Of a stretch of 38,869 nucleotides of DNA, positions 8,375 to 15,148 are shown one piece after another. Below the pieces are notes generated by a model. It was not told the origin of the DNA and did not search any database. It was given only the letters and a program-made list of their open reading frames with translations. Made by a program: the position numbers and the translations under genes. Source of the stretch: Pseudomonadales bacterium (lineage in GTDB: Bacteria > Pseudomonadota > Gammaproteobacteria > Pseudomonadales > Ketobacteraceae); the NCBI GenBank assembly GCA_020062665.1, contig JAGUVW010000071.1, positions 1 to 38,869 on the forward strand, written 5' to 3'. How positions within the stretch are numbered: position 1 is the first letter of the stretch; each line of letters opens with the position of its first letter.

Positions 8375-9230
8375 ACTTGTCGCGCAGGGATTTTGGCCCG
8401 ATGTCTTCCACGCTATAGCCAGCGGGATGCGTGGGATACTGCAGCAGCGTGCTTACCTGCGGATATTTGTTCTTCGGTAGCAGACGCAGCAACCTGGCCC
8501 GTACCCGCAACAGCGTTTCCACCCGGCGCCGGGTCTGGTCACTGGGAATCGGATAGTCCATGGCTTTCAGTAACGGCTCGTCCATCAGTGCACACACCAG
8601 CGGCTCCGCCGATTTCCACAACGGCTTGGGCAGGTAGAAACTCAGCAGCAGATCCCGCGTCGCATTGGCAACCCGCTGGGTGGCGGCGATGTTGGCAAAC
8701 GTACGCGCCTCGTAATCGCGGCTGAACTGCTCGAAGGCTTCAAAGGTTTCAGGAATGGCGTTGATCCGCATTCGCGTCCCCACTTCACGCCAGAAGTAAA
8801 ACAGCGCCAACCGCTCATTGGGATAGAGCTTGCGCCAGCCAAAACGCTCGATCCAGCGAATGGGCTCGAATACAAACGTGGAAAGCGTATACAGAAAATC
8901 ATCGTTGCTGATGCTGTACTGGCCGTGGATGCGATTCATACGCTTCAGAAAATTCATGCCGCGCTCGGACTGGAATCCATTCACCATGATTTCGTTGATG
9001 ATGATGGCGGTATCGTCATAGCGGCGTAGCGTGTCATTGGCAAATTCACCGGTTCTGTCCAGCAACTCTGCAATGGTGGGCACGGCAAAGGTGCGGAACA
9101 GCGCCAGCTCCAGTGCCCGGGTCATGTCCCAGGGAAACTCCAGATACGACGTCAGAAACACAATGCGCTGGCAATCAGCCTGCGGATCGAGCCGCGCGAT
9201 TTCTTTCTCTATATCGATTCGTTTCTTCAT
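8361..9230 (-). CDS. MpaB/DUF2236-type protein (latex-clearing-protein superfamily)
   Basis: A 289-residue soluble helical protein. It has the layout of the MpaB/DUF2236 group: an N-terminal DCQRIVFLTSYLEFPWDMTRALELALFR block, a central NGFQSERGMNFLKRMNRIHGQYSISNDDFLYTLSTFVFEPIRW block and a later YFWREVGTRMRI block. The superfamily includes haem-dependent rubber oxygenases and fungal MpaB; many bacterial members have no known substrate. A GGGGGA site sits 4 bases before the ATG. It is convergent with the VWA gene and lies 139 bases downstream of the diguanylate cyclase gene. Whether it binds haem cannot be told from sequence alone. Confidence 0.75.
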   Translation of the reverse strand: MKKRIDIEKEIARLDPQADCQRIVFLTSYLEFPWDMTRALELALFRTFAVPTIAELLDRTGEFANDTLRRYDDTAIIINEIMVNGFQSERGMNFLKRMNRIHGQYSISNDDFLYTLSTFVFEPIRWIERFGWRKLYPNERLALFYFWREVGTRMRINAIPETFEAFEQFSRDYEARTFANIAATQRVANATRDLLLSFYLPKPLWKSAEPLVCALMDEPLLKAMDYPIPSDQTRRRVETLLRVRARLLRLLPKNKYPQVSTLLQYPTHPAGYSVEDIGPKSLRDKWAAK

Positions 9231-9369
9231 GTGTCCCCCGGAAAGACGAGTTGGCAGTGAACCGGCAGGCTAACACAGACACAGATCTCTGGGCATGACC
9301 TCGCGTGTGGGCAGGCTGATCGATTGTGCCAGTCGGATCGAGGCGGCCACGGAAAAGGACTGCGGCGCC

Positions 9370-11100
9370 TCAGCCTCGCTCCACCCGGTTGCGGCCCAGG
9401 GATTTGGCCCGGTACAGCGCCTTGTCGGCACGCTCGAAACAGGTTTCGATTTCGTCGCCTTCACTGAAGGACGCCACGCCAAACGACGCGGTTACCGGCA
9501 GGCGCTCGTTATTGAAATTGAATGGACACTCCGCCACCGCCAGACGCACTTTTTCCGCCGCAGCCAGCGCGGACTGCTGATCGGTTTCCGGCATGATGAT
9601 GACAAATTCCTCGCCACCATAGCGGGCCACGAAATCCTCGTTGCGCACCTTGCGGGAAATTTCCCGCGCCACCAGCTTCAGCACTTTGTCGCCGCGCAGA
9701 TGGCCCAGCGTGTCATTGATGTGCTTGAAATGATCGATATCCACCACGCAGATCGACAGCGGCCGGCCATGGCGGCGCCAGCGGGAAAATTCCCGTTCGA
9801 TCTGCTCGTCATAGGCCGCGCGGTTCGGCATTTCGGTGAGCGCGTCGCGCAGGGCTTCGATGCGCTGGGCCTCCAGACTGCTTTTCAGTTCGGTGGCTTC
9901 CGCCTCCATCGACTCCATGCGTTGTGCCAGCTGTTCGATGCGGCCGAACACATCATCGCGGCGCTTTTTTTCCTCGCTGTGAAAGCTGTCCACCGCAGCC
10001 ACGATGCGATTGACCATGCCATCGATTTCATCGCGCAGGCGGTGAATGTCCTCGCCGCCGTCCACGCTGGAGCGAATCTCCTTCAGCTCCTTGCGCACGT
10101 CGGCGTCGAGTTTTTTCTGGTTGCGCAGTGATTGCTCTTCGCCGGCGCGGGCGGTGTCCAGAAATTGCTGGATGTCCTGCAGGCGCTGATGCAGCGCCAC
10201 CAGAAAACCTTCGAATTCCTTCTGCGCCATCATGCGGGTGGAAGCCACCAGCTGCGCGGCCTCGTCCAGCATGTCCGGCAACAGATCCAGCGCGAATTCG
10301 CTTTTCACGCGATCCACCAGCTTTTCCTTGCGGCTGGTGAACTCGACCGGCACTTCCAGATGATCCAGCAGACTGCACAGAGTGTTGCGCAGGCGCTGGG
10401 TGAGCGCGCTGTTGTCCTGGCTCGTGGACTCGTCGCTGCCGGGCAGCGGCACATCCTGGCCATTCACCTGATCCAGGTTGGCCAGCATGGCATCGGATTC
10501 GGCGTGCACTCTGGTTGGCGCGATCGACGGAGCGGCAGTGGCCGCCGACATGTCGGCCGCCGGCTTTGCGCCGCCAAACAGACGCGAGAAAAAGCCGCCG
10601 CGCTGCTGGCTCAATTCCTCGATCTTGGCCAGCAGGGTCTGGCGAATCTGTTCCTGCACCTGCTGCACGCCCTGCCACATTTCCAGCTTGGTGCCGTTGC
10701 TGGCAATCAGGCGCGGCAGATCCTTGCGCAGTTGCTTCAGCGCGGACTTCTCCTGCCGTGGCAGATCCATTTCGGCATAGCGATCCAGATGATCTTCCAG
10801 CAGTGTCAGCAACTGGTCGTGCTCCTGCTTGCGGCGATCGTCCAGTGCCACCACCGTGCGTTCCAGCTGCGCCACCAGCGGCTCCAGCGTCACGATGTCG
10901 CGGTTGCTGCGCAGGTTGCCACGCAGTTCGGCGAGCTGTTCGTCCAGGGAAGTATCCAAGCCGTCAGCGGCCAGGCTCACCCGCACCAGCCCACGCCGCA
11001 GGATGTCCAGGCGCTGCAGATCCTTCTTGTGGCTGGCCTCGAATTCTTCCAGCGCAAGCAGGTACTTTTCTTTCCAGTTCTGAATACCGGGATCGGCCAT
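9370..11100 (-). CDS. Diguanylate cyclase with long coiled-coil N-terminus
   Basis: A 576-residue protein. Residues 1-400 are mostly charged coiled coil with a short GGAKPAAD-type linker near residue 165, and no membrane segment is visible. The GGDEF domain is at about 405-570 with the active-site motif ARYGGEEF. RNED, five residues earlier, forms the inhibitory I-site (RxxD), so product feedback by cyclic di-GMP is expected. It makes cyclic di-GMP from two GTP. Its place next to the EEP phosphatase, dsbA, c4, c5, engB and polA is the arrangement I recall for P. aeruginosa PA5487 (DgcH), so orthology is likely. The start has only a weak AAGG site. Confidence 0.92.
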   Translation of the reverse strand: MADPGIQNWKEKYLLALEEFEASHKKDLQRLDILRRGLVRVSLAADGLDTSLDEQLAELRGNLRSNRDIVTLEPLVAQLERTVVALDDRRKQEHDQLLTLLEDHLDRYAEMDLPRQEKSALKQLRKDLPRLIASNGTKLEMWQGVQQVQEQIRQTLLAKIEELSQQRGGFFSRLFGGAKPAADMSAATAAPSIAPTRVHAESDAMLANLDQVNGQDVPLPGSDESTSQDNSALTQRLRNTLCSLLDHLEVPVEFTSRKEKLVDRVKSEFALDLLPDMLDEAAQLVASTRMMAQKEFEGFLVALHQRLQDIQQFLDTARAGEEQSLRNQKKLDADVRKELKEIRSSVDGGEDIHRLRDEIDGMVNRIVAAVDSFHSEEKKRRDDVFGRIEQLAQRMESMEAEATELKSSLEAQRIEALRDALTEMPNRAAYDEQIEREFSRWRRHGRPLSICVVDIDHFKHINDTLGHLRGDKVLKLVAREISRKVRNEDFVARYGGEEFVIIMPETDQQSALAAAEKVRLAVAECPFNFNNERLPVTASFGVASFSEGDEIETCFERADKALYRAKSLGRNRVERG

Positions 11101-11145
11101 ACGGTCGGGGCCTTGTCGTGAGGCGGAGGTGGGAATATTCCAATC

Positions 11146-11151
11146 AGTATA
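11146..11151 (-). promoter_or_regulatory. Possible -10 element for the diguanylate cyclase gene
   Basis: TATACT reads on the minus strand in the AT-rich gap (11101-11202) upstream of the cyclase gene, about 45 bases before its ATG. No convincing -35 hexamer is found at 16-18 bases, so this is weak. Confidence 0.3.
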
Positions 11152-11202
11152 GAAAAGTTGTGGAAATAAGGCGGGCGGGAACAGCAGGATTTTGTGGTCG
11201 GG

Positions 11203-12051
11203 TCATATCTTGCGTGCCACGGGCGGTTCTACCCGGGCGGAATCGTTGAGGGCGTAAGCCAGGCCCCGGGGTAATTGCACTTCCATGGCGATGGGGCGGT
11301 GATCGGAATAGTCGTAATCCAGCACCTTCACGTGATTGATCTTCAGGCTGGGGGACACCAGGATGTGGTCGATGTTGCGGGTGGGGCGCCAGCTGGGATA
11401 CGTGTGATGGGGGCCGTTCACCTGGGTCAGGTGGGTATCCCGCAGCGGTGTATCGATGATCTGTTCGCTGCGGCAGTTCATGTCCCCCATCACGATCACG
11501 TGCTCGTGGTGCTGGATGATCTCGCGCACGTAAGCCAGCTGGCGGAAGCGGGCTTTCTCGCTCAGGGCCAGATGCAGGCCCACCAGCACCAGGGTGTTGT
11601 CGGCATCGCCGTACTTGGCCACGATGGCGCCGCGCCCCTTCAGGCCCGGCAGCTTGTGATCCTCGATCTCGTAGGGCACAAAGCGCGACAGCACGCCATT
11701 GCTGTACTGCCCCAGCTTGCCCAGGTCCCGATTCAGCTGCTGGTACCAGTACTCGAAGCGGGCCAGATCCGCCAGATACGACACCTGATTCACAAAGCCG
11801 CTGCGCAGGCTGCCGCCATCCACTTCCTGCAGCGACACCAGATCATAGTGCGCCAGCACTTGGGCAATGCTGTCCAGCCGCTGCAGGCCGCGCCAGTCCG
11901 GCAGCACATGGCGCCAGCTGCGGGTGATGTAGTGATGAAAGGAGCGCGTGCCGATGGCCGCCTGGATGTTATAGCTGAGCAGCCGCAGGGTGGAGGGCGG
12001 CTCAAGGCGGGGACTGGGTTGGCTGCGGGAAGGATTGATGTTGAAACTCAC
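11203..12051 (-). CDS. Endonuclease/exonuclease/phosphatase (EEP) family protein
   Basis: A 282-residue metal-dependent phosphoesterase of the DNase I-like fold. The family's active-site blocks are all present in order: LLSYNIQ (Asn), VSLQEVDGG (Glu), LVGLHLAL (His), VIVMGDMNCRS (Asp and Asn), NIDHILVS (Asp, His) and YSDHRPIAMEV (Asp-His). No signal peptide is seen. The substrate (nucleic acid, phosphoinositide-like lipid or other) cannot be read from the motifs. It sits between the diguanylate cyclase and dsbA genes, as I recall for PA5488. It is not Crc, which belongs to the same fold but usually lies next to pyrE. Confidence 0.9.
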   Translation of the reverse strand: MSFNINPSRSQPSPRLEPPSTLRLLSYNIQAAIGTRSFHHYITRSWRHVLPDWRGLQRLDSIAQVLAHYDLVSLQEVDGGSLRSGFVNQVSYLADLARFEYWYQQLNRDLGKLGQYSNGVLSRFVPYEIEDHKLPGLKGRGAIVAKYGDADNTLVLVGLHLALSEKARFRQLAYVREIIQHHEHVIVMGDMNCRSEQIIDTPLRDTHLTQVNGPHHTYPSWRPTRNIDHILVSPSLKINHVKVLDYDYSDHRPIAMEVQLPRGLAYALNDSARVEPPVARKI

Positions 12052-12093
12052 GAAATCGACCTGCTCAGACCGCTGTTTCCTGCTATCAGTCTA

Positions 12094-12132
12094 GGCGTTT
12101 TTGACGTCACTGCGGTGACAGCCTCAAACGCC
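12094..12132. repeat. Nested inverted repeat between dsbA and the EEP gene
   Basis: Outer arms GGCGTTT (12094-12100) and AAACGCC (12126-12132) enclose inner arms GTCAC (12106-12110) and GTGAC (12115-12119). The structure falls in the 127-base gap after the dsbA stop and before the EEP start. There is no T-run, so the role is unclear: an RNA stem, a protein site or a Rho-type end. Confidence 0.45.
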
Positions 12133-12178
12133 GGATTCACTGTAACGGGAAATGGCGATTCTGTCTGCAGGCCGGTTC

Positions 12179-12829
12179 TCACTGCGCGAGGCCGGTGGCA
12201 GCGCCCACCCGCTCCTTGTCCAGCAGATACTGCACCACCGGCAGCATGGCATCCGGTGCCTTGCCCTGCTGCGCCTTCACCAGATATTTGGCATTCACCA
12301 CCAGTGCCGGCACGCCCCGCAAACGGTAGTTCTTGGACAGTGCCTCGGCCTGCCGCACCTTGGTCCGCACCGAAAAGGAATTGTAGCGTTTGTTGAAATC
12401 CTGCTCGGTCACGCCAAACTGGGTGAAGAAGATGGCCAGCTCTTCCTGGTTGAACACCTTTTCCTTTTTTACATGCAGGGCCTGGAACAGCTTGTCCGAG
12501 ATTTCATCCAGCTTGCCCAGGGACTCCGCCACGTAATAAGCGTGGGCATGGGGCACCCAGTGGTTGTTCATGGGCGCCGGCGTGCGGACGAAATGCACAT
12601 CGGCTGGCAGGGTCTTGCGCCACGCATTCAGGGGTTCTTCCAGCTGAAAACAGTGTGGGCAACCGTACCAGAAGAACTCCCGCACCTCCTGTTTGCCGGG
12701 GACTTCCACCTTGCCCGGTTGCGGCAGCAACTCATAGTCGACCCCTTCCTTGAACGGGCTGGCGTGGGCTGGCAATTGCAGGGCCAGGGCAGTCACCAGG
12801 GCCATCAGAATGCGGGAAACAAATGTCAT
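12179..12829 (-). CDS. dsbA: Thiol:disulfide interchange protein DsbA
   Basis: Periplasmic oxidase that introduces disulfide bonds into exported proteins and is re-oxidised by DsbB. It has 216 residues, with a signal peptide at about 1-23 (ends LPAHA-SPF). The thioredoxin-like domain carries the catalytic C57-P-H-C60 in FFWYGCPHCFQLE, the classic DsbA motif. The cis-proline loop RGVPALVVNAKY comes late in the protein, and a helical insert lies between. AAGGA precedes the chosen ATG; an upstream frame extension has no site. It lies 141 bases downstream of cytochrome c4, after that gene's terminator, so it probably has its own promoter. Confidence 0.96.
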   Translation of the reverse strand: MTFVSRILMALVTALALQLPAHASPFKEGVDYELLPQPGKVEVPGKQEVREFFWYGCPHCFQLEEPLNAWRKTLPADVHFVRTPAPMNNHWVPHAHAYYVAESLGKLDEISDKLFQALHVKKEKVFNQEELAIFFTQFGVTEQDFNKRYNSFSVRTKVRQAEALSKNYRLRGVPALVVNAKYLVKAQQGKAPDAMLPVVQYLLDKERVGAATGLAQ

Positions 12830-12928
12830 GTCGGATTCCTTCTGGAAGAAAAGCGGCGGGTCAGCGATAGACTGGATTCCAGTATGGAGGTTCCCACTGA
12901 ATCCCGCCTGAATGTGGTTGCCCACCAC

Positions 12929-12955
12929 AAAAAAAGGCAGCCGGAGCTGCCTTTT
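12929..12955 (-). terminator. Rho-independent terminator after cytochrome c4
   Basis: Read on the minus strand, a 10-base stem (12955-12946 with 12941-12932) and a 4-base loop are followed by seven U residues (12935-12929). It lies 16 bases downstream of the cytochrome c4 stop codon. Confidence 0.88.
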
Positions 12956-12970
12956 CGGGGGCTGGCGCTG

Positions 12971-13609
12971 TTACTGCAAGCCGTTGATATAGCTGGCCAA
13001 TGCTTTGATTTCCTTGTCGCTCAGGCGGGCAGCGGTAGCCTGCATCATCTTGGCTTCGCCGTCGTTGGTGCGACGCTTGCCTTCAGCATCTTCGCGGCCG
13101 GCGGCACGGAAGGCCTTCAGCTGGGCTTCGGTATAGGCGGCGTGCTGGCCCGCCAGGGAGGGGAAACCGGCTTCAGCCATGCCTTTGCCGGTGGAGCCGT
13201 GGCAGGCGGCACAGGCCGCAACGCCGCTGGTGGGGTTACCGGCCCGGAACACCTGCTGGCCCAGCTCTACCAGCGCAGGATCGGCAGCACCACCCTTGGG
13301 GGTCTGCTTGGCGTAGTAGGCGGCCAGGTCGGCCATGTCCTGCTCGCTCAGGCCGGCAACGATGGCCATCATCTCGGGCACTTCGCGCAGGCCTGCCTTC
13401 ATGTCCTTCAACTGCTTGACGGTGTAGGACTCGGACTGTCCTGCCAGATTGGGAAAGTTGGGAACCATGCTGTTGCCATCAGTGCCATGGCAGGCGCCAC
13501 ACACAGCGGATTTGGTTTGTCCTGCGGCTGCATCGCCTCCAGCCACGGCCAGATTCATGCTGCCACCCATCAGGGCTGCCAATACCAGCGTCTTTGCTAC
13601 CAATTTCAT
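12971..13609 (-). CDS. Cytochrome c4 (dihaem)
   Basis: Periplasmic electron carrier that donates electrons to terminal oxidases. It has 212 residues with a signal peptide (about 1-23, ends NLAVA-GGD). Two cytochrome domains each hold a CxxCH haem site: C37-G-A-C-H and a second in GVAACAACHG. The distal Met ligands fit the repeated EVPEMMAIV and GEAKMMQA segments. Both halves share the FPNLAGQ/FPSLAGQ and QLKDMKAG/QLKAFRAA pattern of c4. An AGGA site precedes the ATG at 13609. It is followed by an intrinsic terminator. The neighbouring c5-type gene is 69 bases upstream on the same strand. Confidence 0.95.
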   Translation of the reverse strand: MKLVAKTLVLAALMGGSMNLAVAGGDAAAGQTKSAVCGACHGTDGNSMVPNFPNLAGQSESYTVKQLKDMKAGLREVPEMMAIVAGLSEQDMADLAAYYAKQTPKGGAADPALVELGQQVFRAGNPTSGVAACAACHGSTGKGMAEAGFPSLAGQHAAYTEAQLKAFRAAGREDAEGKRRTNDGEAKMMQATAARLSDKEIKALASYINGLQ

Positions 13610-13678
13610 AATTACTGATTCCTGTTCATGCAAACGGGCCTCTGCAGGGCCCGTTGTCAGCGCGTGTCGGTGAGGGGG

Positions 13679-13972
13679 TTACTTGGCCATGAACTCGATG
13701 ATTTCTTTCAGTTCGGCGTCAGAGCAGTCATTGCACAGACCCATGGGGGGCATGGCGTTCTTGCCTTTCTTGGTGCTCGCGACCATAGCGTCGATACCAG
13801 CGGCTATACGGGGTTCCCAGGCAGCCTTGTCACCGGTCTTGGGAGCGCCAGCTGCGCCAGTGCCGTGGCATGCGATGCAGAACATGTTGTATTTTGCCGG
13901 CGGTTCGGCCTGGGCAGACACTGCGGCCAAGCCCATGGCCAGGGCAGCGGAAGCTATCAACAGACGTTTCAT
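13679..13972 (-). CDS. Cytochrome c5-type monohaem protein
   Basis: A 97-residue exported cytochrome. The signal peptide is about residues 1-22 (ends VSAQA-EPP). Haem attaches at C32-I-A-C35-H36. The Met ligand is in NAMPPMGLC, and the following CNDC pair probably forms the disulfide seen in c5-type cytochromes. GAGGGG lies just before the ATG; the frame is open further upstream to 14140, but that stretch overlaps the divergent engB leader. It sits between cytochrome c4 and engB. It probably shuttles electrons in the periplasm with c4. Confidence 0.93.
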   Translation of the reverse strand: MKRLLIASAALAMGLAAVSAQAEPPAKYNMFCIACHGTGAAGAPKTGDKAAWEPRIAAGIDAMVASTKKGKNAMPPMGLCNDCSDAELKEIIEFMAK

Positions 13973-14054
13973 GATGGACCCCTCGTCAAACTGTCTCGAA
14001 CGCATGGCAAGGATTGGCACAGTTCCCGGCGGGAATCCTCTCTGGATGCAGCCC

Positions 14055-14084
14055 TTGCCCGTTAAAAAGCCCCGGAAGTATATA
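14055..14084 (+). promoter_or_regulatory. Possible engB promoter in the c5/engB divergent gap
   Basis: TTGCCC (14055-14060) and TATATA (14079-14084) are separated by 18 bases in the most AT-rich part of the gap between the two divergent genes. A TATACT on the opposite strand overlaps it and could serve the cytochrome genes. Both assignments are tentative. Confidence 0.35.
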
Positions 14085-14172
14085 ACAAACCCTTGGCGAG
14101 CGGTAATGTCCTTTACAGGGTATGGGCATATTGGGGACAATGCCGCCTCCCTCAGCCGACCCCGTCCGTGTC

Positions 14173-14808
14173 ATGGATATCAAACCTTTCACTGCGGTGC
14201 TGCGCCAGGCCCGCTTCGAACTCAGCGCCCCCGACCTGAAACGCTGCCCGCCGGAGCAGGGAATCGAAATCGCCTTTGCCGGCCGTTCCAATGCGGGCAA
14301 GTCCAGTGCCCTCAACACCCTTGCCGACCAGAAAAGCCTGGCCCGCACCAGCAAGACCCCCGGCCGCACCCAGCTGATCAACTTCTTTCCCATCAACGAG
14401 CAATGGAAGCTGGTGGATCTGCCCGGCTATGGCTACGCCCAGGTGCCCGAGCAGCTCAAGCTCGACTGGCAGAAACACATGGGGGAATACCTGGAAAAGC
14501 GTGAATGCCTGAAGGGCCTGTTCCTGGTGATGGACGTGCGCCATCCGCTGAAGGAATTCGACCGCATGATGCTCGATTGGTCGGTGCGGTTTGAAATGCC
14601 GGTGCACATCCTGCTCAGCAAGTGCGACAAGCTCAATCGCGGCCCCGCTGCCAACGCATTGCAGGCCGTGCGCAAGGAAATCAAAGCGCTGGGCGGGCAG
14701 ATCAGCGCGCAGCTGTTTTCCTCTCACGACAAAACCGGTGTCGACGAAGCGCGGGAAGTGCTGGCGCGCTGGTTTGGCTATGAGCCACCGCAGGTCACCG
14801 GCACCTGA
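14173..14808 (+). CDS. engB: Ribosome biogenesis GTPase EngB (YihA/YsxC)
   Basis: A TrmE-Era-type GTPase needed for large-subunit ribosome assembly and cell-cycle progress. It has 211 residues. G1 is GRSNAGKS, the switch/G2 Thr is in SKTPGRTQ, G3 is DLPGYG and G4 is LSKCDKL. I chose the ATG at 14173, which puts nine residues before the conserved LRQARF segment, as in other family members. It lacks a good ribosome site, however, and an in-frame ATG at 14140 with GGGGA just upstream is a real alternative. It is convergent with polA across a 340-base gap that holds a candidate small RNA. Confidence 0.94.
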   Translation: MDIKPFTAVLRQARFELSAPDLKRCPPEQGIEIAFAGRSNAGKSSALNTLADQKSLARTSKTPGRTQLINFFPINEQWKLVDLPGYGYAQVPEQLKLDWQKHMGEYLEKRECLKGLFLVMDVRHPLKEFDRMMLDWSVRFEMPVHILLSKCDKLNRGPAANALQAVRKEIKALGGQISAQLFSSHDKTGVDEAREVLARWFGYEPPQVTGT

Positions 14809-14874
14809 AACAGCGTCTGCTGATTGCGTTTGTTGTTCAGATTCTCGCCGGATTAGATCCGTCAAAATTCAGGC

Positions 14875-14911
14875 AAAAAAAAGCCGACAGTCTTGGGGCG
14901 AACTGTCGGCT
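14875..14911 (-). terminator. Intrinsic terminator of the candidate small RNA (and possibly polA)
   Basis: On the minus strand a perfect 10-bp stem (14911-14902 with 14891-14882) and a 10-base loop are followed by an unbroken run of eight U residues (14882-14875). No other good terminator is seen between it and the polA stop at 15149, so it may also end polA read-through. Confidence 0.88.
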
Positions 14912-14988
14912 AATGTCCGGCTCTTGGGGGAAAGCCGGTTTGCTGTAGCCGATTGGGATCGGCTGATTGGGGATTGCTGCCTTAGCTT
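14875..14988 (-). ncRNA. Candidate small RNA between polA and engB (Spot 42/ErsA position)
   Basis: An about 114-base transcript is predicted on the minus strand, same orientation as polA. It has three stem-loops: 14964-14958/14953-14947 (7 bp, 4-base loop), 14938-14933/14922-14917 (6 bp, 10-base loop) and 14911-14902/14891-14882 (10 bp, 10-base loop), the last followed by eight U residues. The two 10-base loops are UUCCCCCAAG and UCGCCCCAAG, identical at 8 of 10 positions. A sigma-E-like promoter lies just upstream. Spot 42 (enterics) and ErsA (P. aeruginosa) lie in this same polA-engB gap in this orientation. Structure, promoter and terminator are seen; homology is inferred from position. 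A 40-codon ATG frame begins at 14991 but before the predicted start. Confidence 0.68.
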
Positions 14989-14994
14989 CATGTA

Positions 14995-15023
14995 TTGAGA
15001 CGATCGGTGCCGGAAAAAGTTTC
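14995..15023 (-). promoter_or_regulatory. Sigma-E/AlgU (sigma-22)-like promoter for the candidate small RNA
   Basis: On the minus strand, GAAACTT (15023-15017) is followed after exactly 16 bases by TCTCAA (15000-14995). This resembles the GAACTT-N16/17-TCTGA promoter of extracytoplasmic sigma factors of the RpoE/AlgU group. Transcription should start near 14988. No sigma-70 type pair is evident there. P. aeruginosa ErsA is known to depend on sigma-22 (AlgU), which fits. Confidence 0.55.
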
Positions 15024-15148
15024 GCACTGAGGGCAAAAATTTTTCCTTTTTAAGATCGCTGGGCCAAGGGCGGGGACAATCCTTCCTCTTTTCTTATCGT
15101 TATCAAGCCCATCAGATTATGGTTGGCAACATTGGGGGATTGCCTAAT

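Noticed and set aside
11203-12051. Possibility that the EEP protein is Crc
   Set aside because: Crc is of the same fold but normally lies beside pyrE. The neighbours here match the separate EEP gene found by dsbA.
14869-14991. A 40-codon frame inside the candidate small RNA
   Set aside because: It starts before the predicted transcription start, lacks a ribosome site and runs through the terminator. Spot 42 does encode a tiny peptide, so a test could be made, but nothing here supports it.
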